Below, in pieces: positions 1 through 8,770 of a stretch of 35,382 nucleotides of DNA (position 1 is its first letter; each line of letters begins with the position of its first letter). The stretch lies in contig DYJV01000023.1 of assembly GCA_020722945.1 (NCBI GenBank), forward strand, positions 1 through 35,382, in the 5' to 3' direction. The notes beneath the pieces were generated by a model. The model was not told the DNA's origin and searched no databases. It worked only from the letters and a program-made list of their open reading frames with translations. This stretch comes from Candidatus Methylomirabilis sp. (GTDB taxonomy: Bacteria > DYJV01). The translations under genes and the position numbers were made by a program.

Positions 1-7
1 AAGAAAG

Positions 8-53
8 ACCACCCCGTCATCTAACGGTGCCACCCCTTGAGTAGAGGGGAATT
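8..53 (+). repeat. Dispersed two-hairpin repeat, copy 1
   Basis: Conserved ends ACCACCCCGTC at the left and AGGGGAATT at the right, with a variable centre (CATC..GGTG) that can pair with a wobble. The right half forms a second hairpin, CCCCT..AGGGG. The same element recurs at 115-160, 356-402, 28919-28965, 28990-29034 and 29212-29257. It does not look coding. Confidence 0.8.
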
Positions 54-114
54 GACCGCACCTCCAGAAGGACAGGCTGAAGGCTGAAGGAAAAGATAAA
101 AAAATAAAAGAAAG

Positions 115-160
115 ACCACCCCGTCAGGCTCTGCCTGCCACCCCTCCATAGAGGGGAATT
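115..160 (+). repeat. Dispersed two-hairpin repeat, copy 2
   Basis: Same ends as copy 1. The central stem here is CAGGC-tct-GCCTG, followed by CCCCTC-cata-GAGGGG. It is identical over almost its whole length to the copy at 29212-29257. Confidence 0.85.
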
Positions 161-355
161 AAAAAGAGAAACTGCAATTTCAAGGTTCAAAATTTAAATT
201 GAAATGACAAATTATCCTCTTGTTATTTCGACAAACAGAGTGAGGAGAAATATGACTTCAACTCTGCTCAGCTACCATGATGAAGGCTGAAAAAAAGCAA
301 AGATAAAGATAAAAAATAGATGAGGGGGAAAAAGAGATAAAAGAAAAAAAGATAA

Positions 356-402
356 ACCACCCCGTCAGGCTTTGCCTGCCACCCCTTGAGTAGAGGGGAA
401 TT
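356..402 (+). repeat. Dispersed two-hairpin repeat, copy 3
   Basis: Same family, with central stem CAGGC-ttt-GCCTG and a right half like copy 1 (CCCCTTGAGTAGAGGGG). It is surrounded by purine-rich low-complexity sequence (runs of gataaa and aaaaga). A minus-strand reading frame of 84 codons across this copy is an accident of the repeat. Confidence 0.85.
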
Positions 403-547
403 AACCGCCCTACCGCTTTTGCAGCATCCATCCTTAATGAGGGGAATAAAAGTTGTTTTTGAGATGACAGAAATCGGGAAAAATAATTCTCAATTCTCCA
501 TTCTAAATTCATAATTCACCATTAATAATCCTAACAACAGGTTCTAT

Positions 548-608
548 ATAACAGAAGTTGGAACTGATATGACAAAACTTGGGTTAAGATGACAAATGTT
601 GGAAAAAA
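548..608 (+). repeat. Three tandem degenerate ~20-bp units (ATGACAnAAnTTGG type)
   Basis: Units at 548-568, 569-588 and 589-608 share the pattern ATGACA-AA-TTGG. A lone related unit is at about 461-476. The same units occur in tandem on the other strand at 28807-28868. The rest of 403-868 is AT-rich sequence with short repeats of aattcat/attcac type; I see no gene in it. Confidence 0.65.
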
Positions 609-868
609 TAATTCAAAATCCTCAATTCATCATTCACAATTCAACATTAATAACTCATAATTCAAAATTTTTATAAATTAGTTTAAGCTGCCCCAGCTAC
701 CTAACTCTTTGAAAATTTGAAAAGTAAAATCGTATTGTATCTTTGCCTACAAAAAAATAATTTTAATACTTTAGCTCATCTTGTTTTTTAAAATTTAAGA
801 AAGTCATAAAACTGTAATAGTTTAAAAATAAATTGTAAAAGAACCTGTTTTTTGTTAACATATAATTT

Positions 869-1705
869 ATGTTTGATATAGTTATCTCTATTGTTTTATT
901 TAATAACAATCTCTCCGATATCCAATCTCTCTTATCTGAATTATTAGAGATTAAGGCTTCTAAAAAAATTGTCATTATTAACAACAGTAGTAAATATAAT
1001 CTCTCTACCAAAAATTTTGATAAAGATACCTTTGACTACATTGTAAATAGTCAAAATTTAGGATTTGGGAAAGCTCACAATATAGCACTCAAAAAATATA
1101 TCGATCAAACAAGATTTTTCCTCATCATTAACCCAGATGTCTTTATAAAATCAGATGATATACAAAAAATTCTCACTTTCCTTTATAGTAGAGGAGATAT
1201 CGGGATTTTATTACCAAACATTATTCATGAATTGGAAAATAACAATCACTACCATCTTGCTTCAGGGTGTCACCTGATACCAACACCTTTTGACCTCTTT
1301 CTAAAAAGATTTTTCCCTATCTTCTTTAGAAAAAAGATAGACAGATACAACCTCTACTCAATGGACAAATCCAAAATTCAGTTGGCACCAAATCTTTCAG
1401 GATGCTGTCTTTTTGTATCTTCATTATCTCTTAAATCTGTCGGATACTTTGACGAGAGATTTTTCCTTTATATGGAAGATGTTGATTTAGTAAGAAGAGT
1501 AGCAGAAAAATTTAAAACAGTTTACTACCCTTTTGCAAAAGCTATCCATAAAAGAAATAGCCTATCTTATAAGAAAATAAAATTCTTGTTAATTCATATA
1601 AAATCTGCTATAAAGTATTTCAATAAATGGGGGTGGTTTTACGACCCCAAGAGAGCTTTGATAAACAACAACACATTAAAATCATTAAACAAGGAGGAGT
1701 TCTAA
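869..1705 (+). CDS. Family 2 glycosyltransferase (rhamnosyltransferase-like)
   Basis: A 278-residue cytoplasmic glycosyltransferase of the GT-A fold, expected to transfer a sugar from a nucleotide donor to a surface glycan or lipid-linked acceptor. The N-terminus starts directly in the fold (DIVISIVLFNNN). NSQNLGFGKAHN lies near residue 60 and the donor-site NPDV near residue 89. The C-terminal acceptor part has LSGCCLFV and GYFDERFFLYMEDVDLVRR, the motif of the WbbL/rhamnosyltransferase subgroup. The exact sugar cannot be told. The start at 869 is supported by the fold beginning there, although no clear ribosome site precedes it. The next gene starts two bases after the stop, so the two are probably co-transcribed. 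No substrate assignment is intended by the subgroup name. Confidence 0.85.
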   Translation: MFDIVISIVLFNNNLSDIQSLLSELLEIKASKKIVIINNSSKYNLSTKNFDKDTFDYIVNSQNLGFGKAHNIALKKYIDQTRFFLIINPDVFIKSDDIQKILTFLYSRGDIGILLPNIIHELENNNHYHLASGCHLIPTPFDLFLKRFFPIFFRKKIDRYNLYSMDKSKIQLAPNLSGCCLFVSSLSLKSVGYFDERFFLYMEDVDLVRRVAEKFKTVYYPFAKAIHKRNSLSYKKIKFLLIHIKSAIKYFNKWGWFYDPKRALINNNTLKSLNKEEF

Positions 1706-1707
1706 AG

Positions 1708-2511
1708 ATGTTTAAAAAATTTTTTCTATTTTTATTTTTTATCTTCATTGCATCAGTTTTATCCGCTGAAACACTTTTTACCTACAAGATTAACAACAAA
1801 GAGGAGATATTCACAGACAAAGATCTTGATATATACCTCCAAGATATCCCGCCTCAATTTAGACAATTTGTAGTAAAAGACAAAAATGAATTCGTTAAAG
1901 AGATAATTTTTAGGAAAATTGCATCCAATGAAGCTAAAAAACTGAAAATAGACAACAACCCCAATATCAAAAAAGAGATACAAGCACAAGCTGAGAGAAT
2001 ACTTACAAGACATTTTATTGATAAAAAAACAGATAATATAGAGATAAAAGATACCGAAATACAAGAGTTTTACGATAAACACAAGAACCAATTTACCAAA
2101 AAAGCAGGTTTTAAATTTGAAAAAGCTGTATTCAATTCAGAGGATGAAGCTAAAAAAGCTTATGAAGATATCTCTGCAAATAAAGATTTCTCCAAATATG
2201 CAACACCAGAAAAAGCCAATCCATTTGCAGCCCAAAATCCTGACAAATATCAGTTAGAAGCTCAAATACCAAAAGAGATACTTGATACTCTCAACACATT
2301 AAAAAAGAGTGAAGTATCAAAACCTTTCAAATATAGTGACAAATTTGTAATAGTAAAATTAGAAGATAAGAGAGCTGAAGGAGTAGAACCTTTTGACACT
2401 GTAAAGAGCAGTATAAAAAATATGCTCATCCAAAACAAAAAGCAGGAAGCACTCAAAGCCCTCAAAGAAGACCTACTAAACAAATACTCTGTAAAGGCTT
2501 CTACAAAGTAA
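1708..2511 (+). CDS. SurA/PpiC-like periplasmic peptidyl-prolyl isomerase family protein
   Basis: A 267-residue exported protein. Residues 1-20 are a signal peptide (MFKKFF, hydrophobic core, cleavage after VLSA). An alpha-helical SurA-like N-domain covers about 30-125 and a PpiC/parvulin-like domain about 130-235. It probably works in the periplasm as a chaperone for outer-membrane or exported proteins. The start at 1708 is chosen over an in-frame upstream start at 1627 because AAGGAGGAG lies 8 bases before it and the signal peptide begins there. The parvulin core is degenerate: the usual histidine-containing first strand is replaced by FKFEKAVFNS, so isomerase activity is doubtful. It is followed by a strong terminator. 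Confidence 0.75.
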   Translation: MFKKFFLFLFFIFIASVLSAETLFTYKINNKEEIFTDKDLDIYLQDIPPQFRQFVVKDKNEFVKEIIFRKIASNEAKKLKIDNNPNIKKEIQAQAERILTRHFIDKKTDNIEIKDTEIQEFYDKHKNQFTKKAGFKFEKAVFNSEDEAKKAYEDISANKDFSKYATPEKANPFAAQNPDKYQLEAQIPKEILDTLNTLKKSEVSKPFKYSDKFVIVKLEDKRAEGVEPFDTVKSSIKNMLIQNKKQEALKALKEDLLNKYSVKASTK

Positions 2512-2564
2512 TACTTTTTGAAGTTGCTCTCAATGTATACTTTCAATCTATAAGACAATATTTT

Positions 2565-2600
2565 ACTCAACTGCCATTAAACGGGCAGTTGGGTATTTTT
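2565..2600 (+). terminator. Rho-independent terminator after the SurA-like gene
   Basis: Stem ACTCAACTGCC / GGCAGTTGGGT (11 pairs including one G-T) with an 8-base loop, followed by ATTTTT. Confidence 0.85.
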
Positions 2601-2763
2601 ATAACTTCAACAACAAACAAAATATTATAGCACTGTTAAATATTTTTCTGATACTGCATACCAATAACTCTTTCAAGAGCAGAGTCGATATGAACAACAT
2701 AGAAACTTACAATATAATCACCACTCAACTTTATCTTACAATCTAACATAAAGGGAGTTTAAA

Positions 2764-4383
2764 ATATTTTATATTTATATTATTACCATTGTTGGACTAT
2801 TTTCACTACTTCTAATTCCAATTTTAGTATCGCTATCACATCAGTTTAACTTCTTAGATATTCCGAATGAAAGGAAAGCTCACTCTAAAGCTACACCCCT
2901 TGCAGGTGGTTTATTAATTTTTCTGATAACTTTTATATTTTCAAAGATATTTATAAAAGATACATTTATCAACCTACTTCTTTTTTACAGCATTTTTATC
3001 TTTCTTCTCGGTTTTTACGATGACATCTTTAACTTAAAGGCAATATTAAAACTTATTGCCCAAATAATAATTGTATCACTTTTTCTCACAAATATAGAAC
3101 CCTCCTACTTTATAAACATCTTTAACAACTACTCTTTAAATTTTATAGCAACACTTTTTTGGATTCTTCTGTTAATTAACTCTATAAATTTGATAGATGG
3201 AGTGGACGGCCTTGCGGGTGGGATATGTTTTATTGCTTTTATAAGTATCGGAAGTATTGCACTTAATAAAAATCTTTTACCCTTATTTCTATTCTCTCTC
3301 ATCTTTGCCAGTGCTTTAATTGTTTTTCTAAGGTTTAACATCCCGCCAGCAAAAATTTTTCTCGGTGATAATGGAAGTTTATACCTTGGATTTATAGTTT
3401 CAGGAGCAAGTCTCTATATTTCATCAAAAACATTGGTATTACATTCATTCCTTATCCCAGCAATGTTTCTTTTTATTCCACTAATTGATGTATTTAGAGT
3501 TACATTTACAAGATTAAATAAAGGTGGAAATATTTTTAAAGCTGACAGAGAGCATATTCACCACAAACTTATGGAGTATGGTTTCTCTGAAAGACAGGTA
3601 ATCCTTATACTTTATTCAGCTTCATCTCTGCTATCAGTTATCACTTTAAAAACCTACATCTCATCTTTACATTATGTAGTAACATCTATCTTTTTAATTT
3701 TCTTCATTTTATTTATGGCAGCAGGTTTACTCAAAGGTCATAGGCTGAAGAGATTTATCAGATTGTATAACCTAAATATAAGGACACTTCTTAATAAATT
3801 GATCATAGGGACAGAGATAACCGTAAAGAAAAGCAGATCTATACTGGTATGCAGTTTTATAACTTTATTATCAATACTTTTTTTATATTACAAGGGTGGA
3901 CAGTTTATAACTTGGGACATTTACACTTCTATAATTTTTATAATATTTTCAATAATCTTAATAGCCAATCTCCAGCTTCTAAATACTGATGACACTACAA
4001 AGATATTTTCAAACTTTCTTATCTTCTGGATATATATGTTTATATCTTATATCCTAAATCAGAAAGATATATTTACTTTGAATCTAATAACCTTCATTCT
4101 ATTTTTGGTAATACTATACAAAACAATCGTAAAGAAGCAGTTTGACCTATTTATCTACAATCCATTAGAAATTCTTATAATACATACAATTTTTGTATTA
4201 CTATTCTCAATTACTAATATGAGCTTCCCACTTATCGGAAAAACTTTTATAATTTACTATTCAACAAAAGATTTTTTATGGGACAACAGAGTTGAGTATA
4301 AGATATTTGTGCCTATGACAATATTTATGATACTACTCTATCCATTTTATAACCTACTCACCCTACTTGAAAAGATAAAATAA
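2764..4383 (+). CDS. WecA/TagO-type undecaprenyl-phosphate phosphoglycosyltransferase with C-terminal membrane extension, non-canonical ATA start
   Basis: A polytopic inner-membrane enzyme expected to transfer a HexNAc-1-phosphate from UDP-sugar to undecaprenyl phosphate, starting a surface glycan. Family motifs are IPNERKAHSKATPLAGG (about residues 37-53), LGFYDD (about 84), NLIDGVDGLAGG (about 141), FLGDNGSLYLGF (about 200) and the cytoplasmic HIHHKL motif (about 263). The family usually ends near 340-360 residues; here about 190 more residues with several hydrophobic segments follow, unlike anything I recognise. The open frame is continuous from the stop at 2749. No ATG, GTG or TTG occurs before 3190, which is inside the conserved core. 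The best start is ATA at 2764, six bases after AAGGGAG at 2751-2757. That gives 539 residues. The frame and family are sure; the start is inferred. Confidence 0.8.
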   Translation: MFYIYIITIVGLFSLLLIPILVSLSHQFNFLDIPNERKAHSKATPLAGGLLIFLITFIFSKIFIKDTFINLLLFYSIFIFLLGFYDDIFNLKAILKLIAQIIIVSLFLTNIEPSYFINIFNNYSLNFIATLFWILLLINSINLIDGVDGLAGGICFIAFISIGSIALNKNLLPLFLFSLIFASALIVFLRFNIPPAKIFLGDNGSLYLGFIVSGASLYISSKTLVLHSFLIPAMFLFIPLIDVFRVTFTRLNKGGNIFKADREHIHHKLMEYGFSERQVILILYSASSLLSVITLKTYISSLHYVVTSIFLIFFILFMAAGLLKGHRLKRFIRLYNLNIRTLLNKLIIGTEITVKKSRSILVCSFITLLSILFLYYKGGQFITWDIYTSIIFIIFSIILIANLQLLNTDDTTKIFSNFLIFWIYMFISYILNQKDIFTLNLITFILFLVILYKTIVKKQFDLFIYNPLEILIIHTIFVLLFSITNMSFPLIGKTFIIYYSTKDFLWDNRVEYKIFVPMTIFMILLYPFYNLLTLLEKIK

Positions 4384-4410
4384 AAAAGAGCAGTTCCCTG
4401 CTCTTTTTTA
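4382..4410. terminator. Bidirectional terminator between convergent genes
   Basis: Stem GAGCAG / CTGCTC with a 4-base loop, flanked by A6 on the left and T7 on the right. It can stop the phosphoglycosyltransferase transcript on + and the dehydrogenase operon on -. Confidence 0.85.
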
Positions 4411-4421
4411 TTTTATAAAAT

Positions 4422-5186
4422 TTAGTGGGCTGTCCAGCCGCCATCTATACTTAGAGACTGTGCAGTAATATGTTTACTTTTATCACTTGCAAGATACAAT
4501 GCAAGCTCTGCAACCTCATCCACAGAGACAAGAGATTTGATCGGTTGGTCTTTAAGTAAAACTTTTGAAGGGACTTCATCCTCACCTATATTATACTGCT
4601 TTGCAAGGTCTGTGATCTGCTTCTGAACAAGTGGTGTAAGAACATAACCGGGGCAGATAGAGTTGGCAGTGATATTAAACTCAGCAAGCTCTTTTGCTAC
4701 CACTTTTGTAAGACCTATTATTCCATGTTTGGCTGATACATACGCTGCTTTCCAAGGTGAAGCTTCTTTGCCATGTGCTGATGAGATATTGATTATTCTC
4801 CCCCAATTACCCTTTTTCATTATAGGAACAGCATATTTTATAAGCAAAAACGCCCCTGTTAACATTATACCAATAAGCTGATTCCACTTCTCAAGAGGGA
4901 AATCTTCAACCTTTGATATATACTGCAATCCAGCATTATTTACGATTATATCTACTCTTCCAAATCTATCAGATACAGAGCCAATTAAGTTTTTAACATC
5001 ACTTTCACTGCTCACATCACACTTTATAAACAAACTATTTTTGATCTCTTTTTCCGCTTTTTTCCCCTGCTCATCTAAAAATTCAGCAATAACAACAGTT
5101 GCACCATTTTTTGATAATTTATCAGCTATAGCCTTTCCTATCCCACTCCCTGAACCTGTAACAATTGCAATCTTACCATTTAACAT
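4422..5186 (-). CDS. bdhA: 3-hydroxybutyrate dehydrogenase (short-chain dehydrogenase)
   Basis: A 254-residue NAD(H)-dependent cytoplasmic enzyme expected to interconvert (R)-3-hydroxybutyrate and acetoacetate. It shows the Rossmann motif TGSGSGIG, NNAG, and the catalytic set S (NISSAHG), Y and K (YVSAKHG). The subgroup is indicated by NNAGLQYISKVEDFP, ICPGYVLTPLVQKQI and the C-terminal DGGWTAH, which are typical of 3-hydroxybutyrate dehydrogenases rather than FabG. A very strong ribosome site (AGGAGGTG) precedes the ATG. The gene starts 16 bases after purL and is the last of the operon before the terminator. Another SDR substrate is possible but less likely. Confidence 0.82.
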   Translation of the reverse strand: MLNGKIAIVTGSGSGIGKAIADKLSKNGATVVIAEFLDEQGKKAEKEIKNSLFIKCDVSSESDVKNLIGSVSDRFGRVDIIVNNAGLQYISKVEDFPLEKWNQLIGIMLTGAFLLIKYAVPIMKKGNWGRIINISSAHGKEASPWKAAYVSAKHGIIGLTKVVAKELAEFNITANSICPGYVLTPLVQKQITDLAKQYNIGEDEVPSKVLLKDQPIKSLVSVDEVAELALYLASDKSKHITAQSLSIDGGWTAH

Positions 5187-5202
5187 ATCACACCTCCTAA
5201 AC

Positions 5203-7407
5203 TTATTTTTTTATAAACCTTTCAAGTGATGAAAAATATGTCTTTCTCATTGCATTTACTTCACAATCTACTATCTTATTTATCTTTAAGAAGTTGCCGC
5301 CAACCTCACCTATTACTTTGTAATATTGATTAGAAGACTTTAATTTATCCTCTACATGAGATAAATTGGATGGAGAAACTGATACAATAGCCCTTGACTG
5401 CGACTCAGAAAATAGTAAGAATGTGTCATTTATCGGAAGCTCAATCTTAACAACAGCACCTATCGGCTTATCTCCAGTAATACAACACTCTGAAAGAGCC
5501 ACAGCCAATCCACCTTCAGAAATATCGTGAGCAGAGTTGAGAAGGTTAGATTTGTTCAATTCAAGGATGGTGTTTATAAGTGTTTTCTCCTTTTCAAGAT
5601 CAATTTCTGGACACCTACCCTTTACCATCTTGTGTATCACAGCAAGATATTCAGAACCACCAAGCTCTTCAAAAGTTTCTCCAAGAAGAATTATCTTATC
5701 TCCAATATTTTTAAAATATTGACTGATAAAATTGTCAACTTTATCAATCAAACCAACCATACCAATTGTAGGTGTAGGGTATATCGGCGTTCCCGATGTT
5801 TCATTATAAAAACTTACATTACCACTAATGACAGGGGTTTCCAAAATTTGACAAGCTTCTGATATCCCATTTACAGCTTCTTTAAATTGCCACATAATTT
5901 CAGGTTTTTCAGGATTTCCAAAGTTAAGACAATCAGTTATCGCCAAAGGCTTACCACCACTACATGCAACATTTCTTGCAGATTCAGAAACAGCAATTTT
6001 ACCACCTTTAAAAGGATCGAGATAACAGTATCTACTGTTACAGTCAGTTGATATAGCAACACACTTGTTGTTCTCTTTTATCCTTATCACAGCAGCATCA
6101 GAGCCTGGTAAAACTACAGAGTTTGTCCTCACCATATGATCATACTGCTGATAAACCCATTTTTTACTTGCTATATTCAAAGATGACAATATTTCATCAA
6201 GCAGCTCATTATAATTTTGTGGAAAATTCAATGAGCTTATATCAAAATTATTAACCTCATCAATATAAGAGGGTTTCTTAAATGGTCTTTTATATGCTGG
6301 AGCTTGATCAGATATCGGTCCAACAGGGATATCTGCAACTTTTTCATTTTTAAAAAGTAATCTTAAAAAACCATTGTCTGTAACTTTACCAACAACAACA
6401 GCATCAAGATCCCACTTTTTAAATATATCTTTTACTTTCTCCTCATAACCTTTTTTAGCAACTATCAACATCCTCTCCTGAGACTCTGATAACATCATTT
6501 CGTAAGGAGTCATACCCTCTTCTCTTGCTGGGATATCATCAAGGTAAAGTTCTATCCCTGTCCCAGCTCTACCCGCCATCTCGACAGATGAAGAGGTCAA
6601 TCCTGCTGCACCCATATCTTGAATACCAACAATATAATTGTTTTGCATCAATTCAAGACACGCTTCAAGTAATTTCTTCTCTGTAAAAGGATCTCCCACT
6701 TGAACAGTAGGTCTCTTGTCTTGTGATGTCTCATCAAACTCTTCAGAAGCAAGGAGTGAGCAACCATGTATCCCATCTCTCCCTGTTTTAGAACCAACAT
6801 ATATAACAGGATTGCCAACACCCTTTGCATATCCGTAAAATATTTTATCCTGTTCAACAACTCCAAGATTAAAAACATTTACAAGTATATTTCCGTTGTA
6901 ACATGGATCAAAATATATCTCGCCACCAACAGTAGGAACACCCATGCAGTTCCCATAATCTGCAATACCTGAAACAACCCCTGACAAGAGGTATTTGGTT
7001 CTTTCATTATCAGGTGAGCCAAATCTTAATGAATTCAAAGATGCAATAGGTCTTGCACCCATTGTAAAAATATCTCTCAAAATACCACCAACACCTGTCG
7101 CTGCACCTTGGTAAGGCTCAACAAATGAAGGGTGATTGTGGCTTTCCATTTTAAAAGCAACTGCTATCCCATCACCAATATCTATAATACCTGCATTTTC
7201 ACCAGGTCCCTGGATAACCCAAGGTTTTGATGTTGGAAAGTTTTTTAGGTAAACTCTTGAACTTTTGTAACTGCAATGCTCACTCCACATTACTGAAAAT
7301 ATACCAATTTCTGTAAGTGTAGGTGTTCTTCCAAGTATTTTTAGGATATTATTGTATTCATCTTCTGTAAGCCCATGCTCTATTGCAACCTTTAAATCAA
7401 TATTCAC
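5203..7407 (-). CDS. purL: Phosphoribosylformylglycinamidine synthase II
   Basis: A 734-residue small-type PurL. It catalyses the ATP- and glutamine-dependent amination of FGAR to FGAM in purine synthesis, together with separate PurS and PurQ subunits, which are not in this window. Motifs: [11 protein letters not shown] near residue 40, [14 protein letters not shown] near 70, the metal and substrate site [19 protein letters not shown] near 87-105, [10 protein letters not shown], and the second-half counterparts PGSDAAVIR and [16 protein letters not shown]. Full length. Its start overlaps the end of the upstream amidohydrolase by 11 bases, so translation is probably coupled. Confidence 0.97.
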   Translation of the reverse strand: MNIDLKVAIEHGLTEDEYNNILKILGRTPTLTEIGIFSVMWSEHCSYKSSRVYLKNFPTSKPWVIQGPGENAGIIDIGDGIAVAFKMESHNHPSFVEPYQGAATGVGGILRDIFTMGARPIASLNSLRFGSPDNERTKYLLSGVVSGIADYGNCMGVPTVGGEIYFDPCYNGNILVNVFNLGVVEQDKIFYGYAKGVGNPVIYVGSKTGRDGIHGCSLLASEEFDETSQDKRPTVQVGDPFTEKKLLEACLELMQNNYIVGIQDMGAAGLTSSSVEMAGRAGTGIELYLDDIPAREEGMTPYEMMLSESQERMLIVAKKGYEEKVKDIFKKWDLDAVVVGKVTDNGFLRLLFKNEKVADIPVGPISDQAPAYKRPFKKPSYIDEVNNFDISSLNFPQNYNELLDEILSSLNIASKKWVYQQYDHMVRTNSVVLPGSDAAVIRIKENNKCVAISTDCNSRYCYLDPFKGGKIAVSESARNVACSGGKPLAITDCLNFGNPEKPEIMWQFKEAVNGISEACQILETPVISGNVSFYNETSGTPIYPTPTIGMVGLIDKVDNFISQYFKNIGDKIILLGETFEELGGSEYLAVIHKMVKGRCPEIDLEKEKTLINTILELNKSNLLNSAHDISEGGLAVALSECCITGDKPIGAVVKIELPINDTFLLFSESQSRAIVSVSPSNLSHVEDKLKSSNQYYKVIGEVGGNFLKINKIVDCEVNAMRKTYFSSLERFIKK

Positions 7408-8245
7408 TTAAATCTCCTTCTTCCCAGAATTTTAAAACATTTACTGCATTTCTGTAAAATATACTTTTTAAAGAATCAACATTCAAACCTAAATTTTTAA
7501 TCTTCTCAGCATTCTTCGAGATACCTGGGACCCCAGGGAAATCAGTCCCAAAAATAAATTTATCGATACTCTTAGTTAATCCAGGATAGTATTCAAATAG
7601 TTTTTGAGGGGGTAACCCTGAAATATCAATAAATAAATTTTGATGTCTTTTAATCATAAACATTGCAATATCATACCAGAATCCTCTTCCAGCATGACAA
7701 AGGATAATTGTAAGTTCAGGAAAATCTGCAGCTACATCATCAAAAGTATACGGATCTGCAAATCTCAATTTTGTCTTGGGAAAAACAGATGTGCCAGCGT
7801 GCATCATAACAGGGATTTTATTTTCTTGACAATATTCATAAACAGGGTAGAGAAGTTTATCATTAACAAAAAATAAACCGTGAACAGAGTGGACTTTCAA
7901 ACCTTTTACCCCCATATCAACTTGCCTTTTAAATTCATCAAGAAGATTGTGATGGTAATTTGGATTTACAGCACCAAAGGGTATAAATCTCTTATCAAGA
8001 CGGTGAACATCAAAAACTCTCTCAACAGGCAAAACACCAGCTGTTTCTGGTGAATATTCAGGCAGTAATACCCCACCATAAACATTCTCAGAGTATAAGA
8101 CTTCAAGATACCTCTCAGGGATTAGTAACCCCTGTTGATCGTAAATAAGAGGTTTGTAACTCCCTATGTCCATCCAGAGTTTCACAGCATCTTTTGACCA
8201 TTCAAAGAGATGACCTATATGGAGGTGAATATCTATAAGTTTCAT
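7397..8245 (-). CDS. Amidohydrolase family protein (TIM-barrel, COG2159-like)
   Basis: A 282-residue metal-dependent hydrolase or decarboxylase of the amidohydrolase_2 type. The metal ligand motif DIHLHIG is at residues 4-10. GVKGLKVHS is near 117, a histidine in MMHAGTS near 150, [10 protein letters not shown] near 184 and IFGTDFPG near 233, all in the order expected for this barrel. Substrate unknown. It starts one base before the stop of the NYN gene and overlaps purL, so it is expressed with purine and branched-chain amino acid genes; the context does not reveal its substrate. Confidence 0.8.
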   Translation of the reverse strand: MKLIDIHLHIGHLFEWSKDAVKLWMDIGSYKPLIYDQQGLLIPERYLEVLYSENVYGGVLLPEYSPETAGVLPVERVFDVHRLDKRFIPFGAVNPNYHHNLLDEFKRQVDMGVKGLKVHSVHGLFFVNDKLLYPVYEYCQENKIPVMMHAGTSVFPKTKLRFADPYTFDDVAADFPELTIILCHAGRGFWYDIAMFMIKRHQNLFIDISGLPPQKLFEYYPGLTKSIDKFIFGTDFPGVPGISKNAEKIKNLGLNVDSLKSIFYRNAVNVLKFWEEGDLSEY

Positions 8246-8767
8246 TTATAGCTTCTCTAATTTACTATTTTTGACTCTTAATTTCTTTGGAAGTTTTTTA
8301 GGATTGCCCCTCTTATCTCTCCTGTCTCTGTCAGAGAAACTCTCCGAATCTTTGATTCCTTTACTATTAGAGTAGAGAGCAAATTCAAGTTTCTCAAGAA
8401 ACTCTTCAGATTTTATTGAAATAACATTATATCTTGCAGCAAAATTAATTATTTCATTGTCAGAGGTAACAACAATATAGTTACCTTTTCGATTTGATAT
8501 AATATTTTTGATATAGTCATCAGCTGTTTCTCCATGAGCAGTAAAGACAACTGAAACTCCTGAACCATGGAATTTAGAAGGGATGAAACTATAGGAGTTA
8601 TAGGCATCAAATATTACTCTTATAGTATGCTCCTTTACTTTTCTATACATAGAGCAGAGGGAAAGTATATACTTTCTCCCCTCTTCACTATCAGCAGAAA
8701 AAATTTTTTTTAGAGACGGGGAACTATTTATAAGATTGTAACCATCAACTAATATTTCGAAAGACAT
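8246..8767 (-). CDS. YacP-like NYN-domain ribonuclease
   Basis: A 173-residue protein with the NYN/PIN-like fold of the YacP/Rae1 family, which in Bacillus includes a ribosome-associated mRNA endonuclease. It has the acidic motif ILVDGYNLI at the N-terminus, VIFDAYNS near 61, HGETADDYIKN near 94 and VTSDNEI near 116, giving the expected set of aspartates. The C-terminus is a lysine/arginine-rich tail (about 145-173) that could bind RNA. It lies three bases after ilvE and directly before the amidohydrolase. Confidence 0.8.
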   Translation of the reverse strand: MSFEILVDGYNLINSSPSLKKIFSADSEEGRKYILSLCSMYRKVKEHTIRVIFDAYNSYSFIPSKFHGSGVSVVFTAHGETADDYIKNIISNRKGNYIVVTSDNEIINFAARYNVISIKSEEFLEKLEFALYSNSKGIKDSESFSDRDRRDKRGNPKKLPKKLRVKNSKLEKL

Positions 8768-8770
8768 TAT

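Noticed and set aside
1-402. Regular repeats that might be a CRISPR array
   Set aside because: Spacing is irregular, the repeats have two hairpins, copies occur in both orientations and no cas genes are present.
258-512. 84-codon minus-strand frame
   Set aside because: It is made by the dispersed repeat at 356-402 and low-complexity flanks; no ribosome site or family features.
860-866. TATAAT just before the first glycosyltransferase
   Set aside because: It is too close to the ATG at 869 and lacks a -35 box at the right distance.
763-1011. Minus-strand frame of 82 codons
   Set aside because: It overlaps the start of the glycosyltransferase gene antisense; AT-rich shadow without features.
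2690-2746. 18-codon ATG frame before the WecA-type gene, possible leader peptide
   Set aside because: No ribosome site and no hairpin arrangement typical of attenuation; chance is sufficient.
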